A stretch of 64,000 nucleotides of DNA from Sphingomonas sp. Leaf357 (lineage in GTDB: Bacteria > Pseudomonadota > Alphaproteobacteria > Sphingomonadales > Sphingomonadaceae): NCBI RefSeq assembly GCF_001423845.1, contig NZ_LMPM01000001.1, positions 1,217,493 to 1,281,492 of the forward strand, written 5' to 3'. The position numbers and the translations under genes were made by a program. The stretch's first letter is position 1; every line of letters starts with the position of its first letter. Under the pieces are notes generated by a model, which ran no database searches, was not told the DNA's origin, and saw only the letters and a program-made list of their open reading frames with translations. Shown piece after piece: positions 16,161 through 24,427 of this stretch.

Positions 16161-16886
16161 TCACTCCGGCACCTGCCCGAACGAACCGCAGAAATCGGCG
16201 ACCGTCGAGACCCAGCCGAAGAACTTCTCGATATTGTAGACCGTGGCTTCCTGCATCATGGGCGGCCCCAGATGGTGCGTGGCATCCTCCAGCATCACGC
16301 CGAAATATTCGAGATGGAAGCCGTCGCGCAGCGTGCTTTCGACGCAGACGTTGGTGGCGATGCCGACGAACACGATGTTGCGGATGCCACGCGACCTGAG
16401 CACGCTGTCGAGCTGGGAATTGAAGAACGCGGAATAGCGCGTCTTGTGGACGCGCAGGTCGCCCGGTCGCGGGGTCAGCGCATCGACGATCTCGTAATCC
16501 CATGTGCCGCGCGCGAGCAACTGGCCGTGCAGTTCGGGCCGCGCGCGCATCGTCTTCAGCGCGTTGGATTTGTACCAATTGGGCGAACCGGGGCCGCCAG
16601 CCTCGTCGTATTCCGCATCCCAGCCATTTTGCAGATAGACCACCTGCACCCCGGCCTTGCGCGCGGTGTCCAGCACGGTGCCGACCCGCTCGATCGCCGC
16701 CGCCGCGCCGGAAATATCGAAGCCCGCCAGATCGACATAGCCGCCCGGGCTCGCATAGGCGTTCTGCATGTCGATCACGACGACGGCCGTTTCCTCGGGC
16801 GCCATGCGCAGCGGTTCGGGCCGGGCCATCAGGGTAACGCCGGACCGGGCGGTATCCGCGCCCGCGGTGGTGACGGTTATTGTCAT
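16161..16886 (-). CDS. rutB: RutB, (peroxy)ureidoacrylate amidohydrolase
   Basis: A 241-aa isochorismatase-fold amidohydrolase that splits ureidoacrylate to carbamate and aminoacrylate. The Asp-Lys-Cys triad is visible in [20 protein letters not shown] and [29 protein letters not shown] matches RutB closely. It is the first rut gene here, 58 bp downstream of the DUF2236 gene on the same strand. No good ribosome site precedes the ATG; a start about 19 codons in (MARPEPLRM) is an alternative. Confidence 0.93.
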   Translation of the reverse strand: MTITVTTAGADTARSGVTLMARPEPLRMAPEETAVVVIDMQNAYASPGGYVDLAGFDISGAAAAIERVGTVLDTARKAGVQVVYLQNGWDAEYDEAGGPGSPNWYKSNALKTMRARPELHGQLLARGTWDYEIVDALTPRPGDLRVHKTRYSAFFNSQLDSVLRSRGIRNIVFVGIATNVCVESTLRDGFHLEYFGVMLEDATHHLGPPMMQEATVYNIEKFFGWVSTVADFCGSFGQVPE

Positions 16887-16944
16887 GAGGCAAGTCTGCT
16901 AGCGCGAGGCTGAGATCGCAAGCGCGAAAGCGCCGAATGGATGA

Positions 16945-17781
16945 TCAGTCGTGGAATGCCCAGCGCAGCGTCTTGGCCAGCCCGAGCGTACCGGCCGCGA
17001 CCAGGGGTCTGCGAAGCGTGGAGGCGTGGAGGCCGTGCATCTCGCGGGCCCAGCGCGGCAGCAGGTCGACCGCCGCCTGGAAGGTCATCGATTGGACCGG
17101 TTGCGCGGCGAGCTTCGGGGCGCGTTGCGACAAGACCAGGCGGGCGACTTCCCGGCTGCGTGCGTCGGCAATCAATTCGGGGCGCATTTCGGCGATGAGG
17201 GCGAGCGCTTCGGATTTGGTCGTGGGGACCGGATCGGCGCCGAGTTCGCGGGCGATCAGGGCGGTTTCGGCGAAATAGCGGTCCTGATCGGCAGCCGACA
17301 TCGCCGGGTTGCCGTAGGTCAGCCAGGCGTCGAGGAAGCTCGTCATCTCGGTCACATGCACCCAGGCGAGCAGGCGCGGATCGTCGGCGCGGTAGGGGGT
17401 GCCGTCGGGCAATGTACCGGCGACGCGGGTGTGGATCGTCCGCACGCGATCGATCGCGGCTTGCGCATCCTCGCGCGCGCCGAACGTCGTGACGGCGATG
17501 AAGCGCGCCGTGCGCCGGAGTCGGCCGAGCATGTCGTGGCGGAACTCGCTATGGTCCCACACGCCGGCGAGCACCGCGGGGTGGAGCATCTGCAACAGCA
17601 GCGCCGCGACGCCGCCGACCATCATCGTCGTGACATCGCCGTGCACGGCCCAGGCGGCGGACTGCGGGCCGAACAGACCGTCGTCGCGGCGTTGCACGGG
17701 TTGTTCGCCTTTCGCGCGATCGTTGAACACCGCGCGCACCTCCCCGACGAGACGGCGTTTCAGGCGGGCGCGCAGGGTCAT
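16945..17781 (-). CDS. DUF2236 / MpaB-like oxygenase family protein
   Basis: A 278-aa protein of the DUF2236 family, which includes MpaB and rubber-oxygenase-like (Lcp) heme proteins. Family marks: an Ala/Gly-rich helix GGVAALLLQMLHPAV, DHSEFRHDMLGRLRRT, TIHTRVAG, and WVHVTEMTSFLDAW. The conserved His in LHP, IHTRV and WVHVT are the likely heme or metal ligands. The start overlaps the transporter stop (ATGA), so it belongs to the Opu operon; rutB follows 58 bp later. The substrate is unknown and no signal peptide is seen. Confidence 0.8.
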   Translation of the reverse strand: MTLRARLKRRLVGEVRAVFNDRAKGEQPVQRRDDGLFGPQSAAWAVHGDVTTMMVGGVAALLLQMLHPAVLAGVWDHSEFRHDMLGRLRRTARFIAVTTFGAREDAQAAIDRVRTIHTRVAGTLPDGTPYRADDPRLLAWVHVTEMTSFLDAWLTYGNPAMSAADQDRYFAETALIARELGADPVPTTKSEALALIAEMRPELIADARSREVARLVLSQRAPKLAAQPVQSMTFQAAVDLLPRWAREMHGLHASTLRRPLVAAGTLGLAKTLRWAFHD

Positions 17782-19322
17782 TCGGGGAGGCCGATCTTCT
17801 TTTCCAGCCAGCGCGCGGCCTGTTCCGGACTGGCCTTCCTATCGTCGCGATCGACCATGTAATTCGCCTCACGCATCGCCTCGACCGGGATACGGCCGAT
17901 CAGCGGCGCGAGCGCGGCGGCGAAGCGGGCGTCTTTCGCGCGGTCGGGCGACAGCAAGAGGATCGCGTCATAGCCGGGGATCGCGCGGCGCGGGTCGGAG
18001 AGGACGGCGAGATGCTGTGCCGCGATCCGGCCGTCCGACGAGAAGGCGGAGATCACATCGGCCTGCTTGCTGTCGAGCGCGCGGTACATGAAGGTCGGGT
18101 TGTAGGCGTGCGCGGTCTTGAACTTCAGCGGATAGGCGCGGCGTACCGCCGCCCATTCGGGCCGTTCGAGAAATTCGAGATCGGCGGCGAAATTGAGGGC
18201 CGGTGCGGCCGCCACCAGATCGGCCAACGATGTGATGCCGCGCGTCTTCGCATCGTCGCCGCGCATCGCGAAGGCATAGGCATTCTCGAAGCCCAAAGCG
18301 CCGAGCAGCTTCACGCCCGACGTCTTCAGCGCCCAATCCGCGATCCCGCCGAGCATCGCCACGCGTTCCGGTACGTCGCTGCGGCGCATCTCGTTGGCCC
18401 AGATCGTGCCGGAATAATCGACATAGGCGTCGATATCGCCGCCTTTCAGTGCGCCGAACACCACCGCCGAGCCGAGGCCCTCGCGGTAGCGCACGCGGTA
18501 TCCGGCGCGCTCCAGCCGGTGGCCGATCAGCCGGGCGAGGATATATTGTTCGGAGAACCCCTTGGCACCGATCGTAACGACCTTGTCGTCGCCGGCGCGC
18601 GGCCAGAGCGGAGCGAGCGCAAGCGCCACGCCCAGCCCGAGTATCGCGGCGGCGCTCCAGATCTGCGCCCGTCGGCGGTGGCGGATGCCGTGTTCGATGA
18701 TGCCGAGGATGGCGTCCACCGCCAGTGCGAGCGCGGCGGCGCTGAGGCAACCGGCCAGAACCAGCGCCCAATTCTGCGTCTGCAATCCGGCGAAGATCAT
18801 GTCGCCGAGGCTCGGCTGTCCCACCGTGGTGGAAAGCGTCGCCGCGCCGATCGTCCAGACGGCGGCCGTGCGAATGCCGGCCATCAAGACCGGCGCGACG
18901 AGCGGAGCCTCCACCAGCCGGAGCTTCTGCGCGGGCGTCATGCCGACGCCGTCCGCCGCTTCGATCACCGCCGGGTCGAGACCGGTCAGGCCGGTCACGC
19001 CGTTCCGCAGGATCGGCAGCAGCGCGTAGAGTGTCAGCGCGAGCAGCGAGGGCAGGAATCCCAAAGCGGGGATGCCGCCGCCGACGAGCGTCGAAAGCGA
19101 CAGCAGCAGCGGGTAGAACAATGCCAGCAAGGCGAGTGAAGGGATCGTCTGGATCAGGCTGGCGAACCCCAGGGTCACGCGCGCGACATTGGAATGTCGC
19201 GCCGACCACACCGCCAGCGGCAGGCTGATGACCAGCCCGAGGATCAGTGCCGACCCCGCGACGAGCAGATGCGCGGCGAGCAGTTCCGGCACGCGGGTCA
19301 TGGCTTCGAGGAAAGGGCTCAT
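17778..19322 (-). CDS. Osmolyte ABC transporter: permease fused to binding protein (OpuC-like)
   Basis: A 514-aa fusion. Residues 1-about 205 are an ABC permease with five or six membrane helices and the coupling motif around EAADGVGMTPAQKLRLVEAP. After a linker and one further hydrophobic helix, residues about 245-510 form an OpuAC-type substrate-binding domain beginning VVTIGAKGFSEQYILARLI. Such fusions carry glycine betaine, choline, carnitine or related compounds. The binding domain is thus tethered to the membrane. It overlaps the ATPase gene upstream and the DUF2236 gene downstream, both as ATGA. Substrate identity cannot be read reliably by eye. Confidence 0.9.
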   Translation of the reverse strand: MSPFLEAMTRVPELLAAHLLVAGSALILGLVISLPLAVWSARHSNVARVTLGFASLIQTIPSLALLALFYPLLLSLSTLVGGGIPALGFLPSLLALTLYALLPILRNGVTGLTGLDPAVIEAADGVGMTPAQKLRLVEAPLVAPVLMAGIRTAAVWTIGAATLSTTVGQPSLGDMIFAGLQTQNWALVLAGCLSAAALALAVDAILGIIEHGIRHRRRAQIWSAAAILGLGVALALAPLWPRAGDDKVVTIGAKGFSEQYILARLIGHRLERAGYRVRYREGLGSAVVFGALKGGDIDAYVDYSGTIWANEMRRSDVPERVAMLGGIADWALKTSGVKLLGALGFENAYAFAMRGDDAKTRGITSLADLVAAAPALNFAADLEFLERPEWAAVRRAYPLKFKTAHAYNPTFMYRALDSKQADVISAFSSDGRIAAQHLAVLSDPRRAIPGYDAILLLSPDRAKDARFAAALAPLIGRIPVEAMREANYMVDRDDRKASPEQAARWLEKKIGLPE

Positions 19323-20095
19323 GCTTCCAGCGCCGCCAGCCGCCGGCTCTGTTCGCGCGGCACCGCGACCAGCGCATCCGCCGCCGCCCCGCCCTTGCCG
19401 GCGATCAGATCGCGCGGCGTGGCGTCGGCGACGATCCGGCCGCGCTCCATCACCAGCACGCGATCGGCGAGCAACAGCGCCTCAGCCATGTCGTGCGTCA
19501 CCATGATCGTGGTGAGGCCGAGCCGGTCGTGCAGCGCCCGGATGCTGGTGCCCAATTGATCGCGCGTGACGGGGTCGAGCGCGCCGAACGGTTCGTCCAT
19601 CAGCATCAGGCCGGGTTCGGTGGCGAGCGCGCGGGCGACGCCGACGCGCTGGCGCTGGCCGCCGGACAGGGCCGAGGGCATGCGTTTGGCGAAATCGGGC
19701 GGCAGATCGACCAGAACGAGCAATTCGGCCACCCGGTCGTCGGTGGCTTTTCCACCGGCGATGCGCAGGCCGATGGCGATATTCTCGGCGACGTTCATGT
19801 GCGGGAACAGGCCGATATTCTGAAAGACGTAGCCGATCCGGCGGCGTAGCGCGTGCGTCGAGGCGACAGTCACATCTTCGTTGCCGATCGTCACGGTGCC
19901 GGCGGTCGGATCGACCAGCCGGTTGATCGTCTTGAGCAAGGTGGACTTGCCCGATCCCGATGCGCCGACCAGCGCCACGAAGCTGCCGCCCGCGATCTCG
20001 ACCGACACGTCGTCCACCGCGAGCGTTCCGCCCGGATAGGATTTGGTGACGCCGGTGAAGGCGACCGCTGGTCCGGGAGAATCCTGTGGCATCAC
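19319..20095 (-). CDS. Osmolyte ABC transporter ATP-binding protein (OpuCA/ProV-like)
   Basis: A 258-aa ABC ATPase: Walker A GASGSGKST, Q-loop YVFQNIGLFPHMNV, signature LSGGQRQR, Walker B LMLMDEPFGALD and switch His in TVTHDM-type MVTHDMAEAL. The PHMNV Q-loop and DPVTRDQL are typical of the glycine betaine/osmoprotectant group. It lacks the C-terminal CBS domains of ProV and OpuAA. It is the first gene of the operon and overlaps the permease gene. A start one codon later (second Met) is equally possible. Confidence 0.9.
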   Translation of the reverse strand: MMPQDSPGPAVAFTGVTKSYPGGTLAVDDVSVEIAGGSFVALVGASGSGKSTLLKTINRLVDPTAGTVTIGNEDVTVASTHALRRRIGYVFQNIGLFPHMNVAENIAIGLRIAGGKATDDRVAELLVLVDLPPDFAKRMPSALSGGQRQRVGVARALATEPGLMLMDEPFGALDPVTRDQLGTSIRALHDRLGLTTIMVTHDMAEALLLADRVLVMERGRIVADATPRDLIAGKGGAAADALVAVPREQSRRLAALEA

Positions 20096-20408
20096 ACAGG
20101 GTTGTGGGGGAGGCGGTGGGCGGCGTCAAACGTGAAGCGTAGTGCTTCGTTCGATGAGCTTCCGGTCTCCTGAACTCGTTTCAGGATCCAGGCGCGGTCA
20201 CTCGCCTCAAGGAGCCTGTCCGTCGGTCAGCTGACCGCGCCTGGATGCTGAAACAAGTTCAGCATGACGGCGTAGACGGGATTTGCGTTTGGTGTCCCGA
20301 TGAAGGAGTATGGTTTGGGACCAGGCGGGACTCCTGAAAAACTACCTTGAACCACCGTCCATCGTGTCGCACACGGCGTTCAATCGAATAGACGGTATGG
20401 AGGTCGAT
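20096..20408. other. Divergent intergenic region with a large inverted repeat
   Basis: A 313-bp spacer between the divergent Opu ATPase and SDR genes. Its middle is filled by a REP-like inverted repeat (annotated separately). What remains on each side is about 75 bp next to the ATPase gene and 145 bp next to the SDR gene. I see no clear promoter hexamers. Confidence 0.5.
20171..20261. repeat. REP-like inverted repeat, 30-bp arms
   Basis: Arms at 20171-20200 and 20232-20261 are reverse complements except for two positions, with a 31-bp loop. The outer part reads TGAACTCGTTTCAGGATCC on one side and GGATGCTGAAACAAGTTCA on the other. It is related to the element at 35073-35155 (GGATCCCGGAACAAGTCCG). 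Such elements in sphingomonads are short dispersed palindromes of unknown function, perhaps RNA stabilisers. Confidence 0.85.
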
Positions 20409-21215
20409 ATGACGGGCACAGCGCAGCAGGCGATCTTCATCACCGGTGGCGGATCGGGCATCGGGCGGGCGACGGCGCAAGTGTTCGCGGCGCGCGGTTG
20501 GCGGGTCGGGCTGGCCGACGTCAACGTCGCGGGTCTGGCCGAGACCGCGGCGCTGCTGCCCGCCGGCATGGCCAGCACGTACGAGATGGACGTGCGGGAT
20601 CGCGATGCGTGGGTCGCGAGCCTCGACGCGTTCACCGCCACCAGCGGCGGGCGGCTCGACGTGCTGTTCAACAATGCCGGGATCGGCTCCGGCGGCCCGC
20701 TCGCCGAGACGGAGTTCGCCGAGATCGACCGGGTGATCGCGATCAATCTGGTCGGCGCGTTGAACGGCGCGCGGATCGGTTACGCCTATCTCGCACGGAC
20801 GCCGGGATCCTGCCTGCTCAATACCGCGAGCGCCTCGGCAATCTACGGTTCGTCCGGACTCGTGCCCTATTCCGCGACCAAGTTCGGCGTGCGCGCGATG
20901 ACCGAGGCGCTGGACGGCGAATGGGCCGCGGTGGGCATCAAGGTGCGCGACATCATTCCCGGCTTCATCGATACGCCGTTGCTGACCCGCCCGGTCGGTG
21001 GATCGAACCGGTCGATCCGCGAGACGGTGACGGGGGCGGGCCTGGAATTGACCTCGGCCGAAGATGTCGCGCTGGCCGCCTGGGCGGCGGTGCATGGCGA
21101 CAAGCTCCACACCTATGTCGGCAAGACCGCGCACCGCATGGCGTTCGCCGCGCGCTGGATGCCGGGGAAATTGCGCAAGATGATGAAGCGGGGGATCGGC
21201 ACGCAAGCGGGGTAG
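20409..21215 (+). CDS. Short-chain dehydrogenase/reductase
   Basis: A 268-aa classical SDR. The NAD(P) loop is TGGGSGIGRA near residue 11; the NNAG motif is FNNAGIG; the catalytic Ser lies in NTASASAIYG, and Tyr/Lys in YSATKFGV. Asp in LADVNV after strand 2 favours NAD over NADP. GGAGG lies 5 nt before the chosen ATG; longer starts upstream lack this and add unlike residues. The basic C-terminal tail (GKLRKMMKRGIG) is unusual and could be a membrane-facing amphipathic helix. The substrate is unknown and there is no operon partner. Confidence 0.9.
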   Translation: MTGTAQQAIFITGGGSGIGRATAQVFAARGWRVGLADVNVAGLAETAALLPAGMASTYEMDVRDRDAWVASLDAFTATSGGRLDVLFNNAGIGSGGPLAETEFAEIDRVIAINLVGALNGARIGYAYLARTPGSCLLNTASASAIYGSSGLVPYSATKFGVRAMTEALDGEWAAVGIKVRDIIPGFIDTPLLTRPVGGSNRSIRETVTGAGLELTSAEDVALAAWAAVHGDKLHTYVGKTAHRMAFAARWMPGKLRKMMKRGIGTQAG

Positions 21216-21231
21216 TTCTCCCACCTTCCGC

Positions 21232-21313
21232 CGTCATCCCGGCGCAGGCTGGGAGCTTTATGGGGCTGGCCGGTCGCGCGCCTCCATAAGATCCCAGCCT
21301 GCGCCGACATGAC
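21232..21313. repeat. REP-like inverted repeat
   Basis: Left arm 21232-21263 begins CGTCATCCCGGCGCAGGCT; right arm 21283-21313 ends AGCCTGCGCCGACATGACG. The arms pair over about 30 positions with a few mismatches. It lies just downstream of the SDR gene and ends before a second, unrelated repeat. Confidence 0.8.
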
Positions 21314-21333
21314 GCGGGGTGGGAGCGGGATCC

Positions 21334-21408
21334 AACCCGTTCGCGCTGAGCCTGTCGAAGCCCAAGCGAAGCGCCTACCCTTTGGCAGGCTCACGGCGAA
21401 CGGGGTTT
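21334..21408. repeat. REP-like element of the TTCGCGCTGAGCCTGTCGAAG family
   Basis: AACCCGTTCGCGCTGAGCCT at the left and GGCTCACGGCGAACGGGGTT at the right form an imperfect palindrome. The same family occurs at 33719-33836 (best preserved), 28017-28100 (degenerate) and 47935-47960 (half). It lies between the SDR gene and the convergent dehydratase gene, so it may also end transcription from both sides. Confidence 0.8.
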
Positions 21409-21427
21409 GGTCTCTTGGCTCGTGATA

Positions 21428-21721
21428 TCAATCGACCAGAGCGTCGATTGCCTCGGCCATGTCGACATCGCGGTGCGACAGGCCGCCCGCGTCGTGCGTG
21501 GTGAGCAGGATGTCCACCCGGTTCCACACGTTCGACCATTCGGGATGGTGGTCCGCTTTCTCGGCCAGAAGCGCGACCCGCGCCATGAAGCCGAAGGCTT
21601 CGCTGAAATCGGCGAAGGTGATCGTGCGGGTGATCGCGTCGCGGGCCTCGTCGTAATCCCACTCGTCCAGCGCATCCAGCGCCTCGGCGCGCTCGGCCTC
21701 GCTCAGCGGTTCGATGGCCAT
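21428..21721 (-). CDS. phhB: Pterin-4a-carbinolamine dehydratase
   Basis: A 97-aa protein that dehydrates 4a-hydroxytetrahydropterin, recycling the cofactor of phenylalanine hydroxylase. The family signature [16 protein letters not shown] is intact, with the His-His pair and the conserved Pro-Glu-Trp; [14 protein letters not shown] closes the fold. AGGAGGG lies 6 nt before the chosen ATG, and the 17-residue upstream extension is basic and unlike the family. No phenylalanine hydroxylase gene is adjacent. It is divergent from the metallopeptidase gene, with only about 50 bp between starts. Confidence 0.92.
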   Translation of the reverse strand: MAIEPLSEAERAEALDALDEWDYDEARDAITRTITFADFSEAFGFMARVALLAEKADHHPEWSNVWNRVDILLTTHDAGGLSHRDVDMAEAIDALVD

Positions 21722-21770
21722 GCTTCCCTCCTGCTGGCGCGGCGCGCGCCTTCGCCGTATGGCTAGGGCC

Positions 21771-22178
21771 ATGGCCGCGCCCGATCAACCGTTCACCGCC
21801 CCGGATGCGCAGGCGATCGAGGAAATCGCGCTCGCCACGCTGGAGGGATTGCCGGAAGCATTCCGCGCGCACCTGGGCGAGGTGGTGCTGATCGTCGAGG
21901 ATTATGCCGACGACGAGACTCTGGCGGCGCTCGGTATCGAGCATCCGCTCGATTTGAGCGGGGTGTATCACGGCCGCCCGGTCGGCGAGAAATCCTCGAG
22001 CGATTCCGGCGCGGTGCCGGATCGCATCCACCTCTATCGCCGCGCGATCCTGGAGGAATGGATCGAGACCGGGGTGAGCCTCGACGATCTCGTCGCGCAT
22101 GTCATGATCCACGAGATCGGCCACCATTTCGGTCTTTCGGACGATGATATGCACGCGCTGGAGGATGCGGTCGCTTGA
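21771..22178 (+). CDS. Zincin-like metallopeptidase family protein (DUF1025/MMP_TTHA0227)
   Basis: A 135-aa protein with a HExxHxxG-type site, [17 protein letters not shown], where two His and a Glu form a minimal zinc site. This matches the small 'metallopeptidase family protein' group common in Proteobacteria, whose substrate is unknown. The N-terminal half ([17 protein letters not shown]) is also typical. A start 12 bp upstream (MARAMAAP) is possible. Its stop overlaps the ccmA TTG start, so the two are probably coupled even though their functions are not obviously related. Confidence 0.85.
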   Translation: MAAPDQPFTAPDAQAIEEIALATLEGLPEAFRAHLGEVVLIVEDYADDETLAALGIEHPLDLSGVYHGRPVGEKSSSDSGAVPDRIHLYRRAILEEWIETGVSLDDLVAHVMIHEIGHHFGLSDDDMHALEDAVA

Positions 22179-22765
22179 GCGCCGCGCTCGCGTTCGATGG
22201 CGTGACGTGCGCGCGGGGCGGGCGGGTCTTGTTCGCCGATCTGTCCTTCACGCTGGCACCGGGCGGGGCGGCCCTGGTGGTCGGGCCGAACGGGGTGGGC
22301 AAATCGAGCCTGGTGCGTCTTGCTGCGGGATTGCTGCGCCCGATGCGCGGCGCGATCAGCGCGAGAGGGGCGCGTGCCCTGCTGGGAGAGGCGAGTGCGC
22401 TCGATCCGGAACTGCCGCTGGTACGCGCGCTCGGCTTCTGGGCGCGGATCGACGGGCGGGCGGATATGATCGAGGAGGCGCTGGCAGCATTCGATCTGAG
22501 TGCGCTTGCCAATGTGCCGATGCGATTGCTCTCGACCGGGCAGCGCAGACGCGCCGGACTCGCGCGGATCGTAACGAGCGGTGCGGATCTGTGGCTGCTG
22601 GACGAGCCGGCCAACGGGCTGGACGCCGGCGCAGTGGCGATGCTGGAGGCGGCGATCATCGTGCACCGCGCGCGCGGCGGCATCGCGCTCGTCGCGACGC
22701 ACACGCCGATCGCGATCCATGCTGCGCAGCATATCGACCTTGGAGCGTCGTCGTCATGGGGATGA
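22175..22765 (+). CDS. ccmA: Heme exporter ATP-binding protein CcmA
   Basis: A 196-aa ABC ATPase of the cytochrome c maturation system: Walker A VVGPNGVGKSS, signature LLSTGQRRRAGLARI, Walker B LWLLDEPANGLD, and switch HTPI. The STGQ signature and short length are typical of CcmA. CcmA works with CcmB to release holo-CcmE from CcmC. It starts with TTG overlapping the peptidase stop (TTGA). ccmB follows with an ATGA overlap; ccmC, D and E are not here. Confidence 0.9.
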   Translation: MSAALAFDGVTCARGGRVLFADLSFTLAPGGAALVVGPNGVGKSSLVRLAAGLLRPMRGAISARGARALLGEASALDPELPLVRALGFWARIDGRADMIEEALAAFDLSALANVPMRLLSTGQRRRAGLARIVTSGADLWLLDEPANGLDAGAVAMLEAAIIVHRARGGIALVATHTPIAIHAAQHIDLGASSSWG

Positions 22766-23400
22766 CGGTCGCCCTGATCGCGCGCGACGTGCGCCGCGCC
22801 TGGGCCGGTGGCGGGGTGACGCTCGTGGTGGCGTTCTTCCTGCTCGCGACGATCCTGTTTCCCTTCGCGATCGGGCCGGACGCGGCGCTGCTGGCACGGG
22901 TCGGCGGCGGGGTGATCTGGGCCGCCGCCTTGCTCGCGGCGCTGTTGCCGGTCGAACGGCTGGTTGCGCCCGATGCGGATGCCGGCGTGCTGGATCAGTT
23001 CGTCGTGCGCGGCGTCGGCATGACGAGCGTCGCGACGGCGAAGATCGTGGCGCATTGGTTGGGTTTCGGCCCGCCGCTGATGCTGGCGGCGGTGGCGGCG
23101 GCGGGGTTGCTCGATCTGTCCGGCGCGACGTTGCTGGCGGTCGAGATCGGGCTGCTGATCGGCACCCCGGGGCTGGCGGCGCTGGCGGTGGCGACCTCCG
23201 CCCTGGTTGCCGGGGTGCGCGGCGCGGGCGCGGTGGCGGGGCTGGTGATGCTGCCGCTCGCCGTGCCGCTGCTGATTTTCGGCGCGGGCTCGATCGAGGG
23301 CGGGGCGGGGGCGGTCAAGCTGCTCGCGGCGGTCAGCCTGTTGCTGCTGGCGGGCGCGCCGTTCGTGGCGGGTGCGGCGATGCGCGCGGCGCTGGACTAG
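22762..23400 (+). CDS. ccmB: Heme exporter membrane protein CcmB
   Basis: A protein of about 212 aa with six predicted membrane helices. LIARDVRRAW at the start, LLPVERLVAPDADAGVLDQFV, and HWLGFGPPLMLAA match CcmB. I chose the ATG that overlaps the ccmA stop (ATGA); one 6 bp upstream (MGMTV) is equally plausible. The gene ends 57 bp before a convergent gene, so ccmAB is not followed by the rest of the ccm set. Confidence 0.9.
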   Translation: MTVALIARDVRRAWAGGGVTLVVAFFLLATILFPFAIGPDAALLARVGGGVIWAAALLAALLPVERLVAPDADAGVLDQFVVRGVGMTSVATAKIVAHWLGFGPPLMLAAVAAAGLLDLSGATLLAVEIGLLIGTPGLAALAVATSALVAGVRGAGAVAGLVMLPLAVPLLIFGAGSIEGGAGAVKLLAAVSLLLLAGAPFVAGAAMRAALD

Positions 23401-23408
23401 GCCGGCGA

Positions 23409-23445
23409 CGTCCCCGTCCGCGACCCGCGGCCGCGAACGGGGACG
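23409..23445. terminator. GC-rich hairpin between convergent genes
   Basis: CGTCCCCGTCCGCG (23409-23422) and CGCGAACGGGGACG (23432-23445) pair over 14 bp with a single mismatch and a 9-nt loop. It lies midway between the ends of ccmB and the convergent esterase gene and probably serves as a bidirectional terminator. There is no T-run. Confidence 0.6.
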
Positions 23446-23457
23446 GGCGTCATCGGA

Positions 23458-24411
23458 TCACAGGTTGAACACGTTCTGCCAGATGTAGCTGGCGACATCG
23501 ATCGGCGCGACATAGTCGCCGGTATAGCCCAGGCCGACATAATTGCTGTACAGCACGTGCTTGCCGCCGATCACCGTGACCAGGCCTTGACGCACGCCGC
23601 CGTCGCACGTGCGATATTCTTCCACGCGGACGTCGGGCAGAAGCTGGGTCCGGGTCAGATCGTCGCTGCAATGGGCGATCCGCTTCCACTCGGCCAAGCT
23701 TTCGCGCGCACCCTGCACGCCCAGGGGCACGCCGGCGGTGTCGTCCGGCAGTGGCGGCAGCGATGACGATCCGCCGTAATAGGAAATGGTCGCATCGCCG
23801 GTGGCGGCGATCTCGGTCACGCCGATCGGCTTGGCCGGGCGGCAGGTGTTGGTGTTGAGCGGGAAGGAGACGGAGGCGGCGGCGCGGACCAGATCGGCCG
23901 CCTCGCACGCCATGCGCTGCGCCATGCCGCCGCCATTGGAGATGCCGGTGACGAATACGCGCGTATCGTCGATATTGGCGCGGCCCTTCATCGCGACGAT
24001 CACCGAGCGCAGGAAGCCGACATCGTCCACGTTCGCGGCGTCGCCAACTGCGCAGCAGCCATAAGCGTTCCAGCTGAGCGCGATGCCGTCCGGCCATACG
24101 GCGATGAAGCCGCGCTGGTCGGATTGCTGCAATTGCCCGGAATACTTGCGCTCATCGGCGGCGTAGCTGGTGAAGCCGTGCAGATCGAGCAGCAGCGGCA
24201 CGGCGGTGGTGCCGGTATAGCTGACCGGCACGTGGATCAGGTAGGACCGCGGGAGGCCGCCCGATAGCGTGACGATGCGATAATCGCCGGGTTTCAGGCA
24301 GTTTGTCGCACACGGCGCGGCCTGTGCGGTGCCGGTGACGGTCAGGATGGCGATCAGCAGTGCAAGCAGTTGCAGGATGCGTCGCATGATCTTGCTCGTA
24401 TCGTGAGTCAT
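23458..24411 (-). CDS. Secreted esterase, PHB depolymerase / LpqC family
   Basis: A 317-aa exported alpha/beta hydrolase. The signal peptide (IMRRILQLLALLIAILTV...) ends near AQA-AP. The nucleophile elbow is VTGISNGGGMAQRMAC; PLLLDLHGFTS provides the oxyanion loop; the catalytic His is probably in GGKHVLYSN. Six or more Cys suggest disulfides. The family (PF10503-like) includes feruloyl and acetylxylan esterases and PHB depolymerases. AGGAGAGG lies just before the ATG. A small lipoprotein gene precedes it by 16 bp, and an MFS/acyl-CoA ligase pair diverges from them. A role in releasing an aromatic or fatty acid taken up by those neighbours is inference. Confidence 0.85.
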   Translation of the reverse strand: MTHDTSKIMRRILQLLALLIAILTVTGTAQAAPCATNCLKPGDYRIVTLSGGLPRSYLIHVPVSYTGTTAVPLLLDLHGFTSYAADERKYSGQLQQSDQRGFIAVWPDGIALSWNAYGCCAVGDAANVDDVGFLRSVIVAMKGRANIDDTRVFVTGISNGGGMAQRMACEAADLVRAAASVSFPLNTNTCRPAKPIGVTEIAATGDATISYYGGSSSLPPLPDDTAGVPLGVQGARESLAEWKRIAHCSDDLTRTQLLPDVRVEEYRTCDGGVRQGLVTVIGGKHVLYSNYVGLGYTGDYVAPIDVASYIWQNVFNL

Positions 24412-24427
24412 CGTTCCTCTCCTCTTG

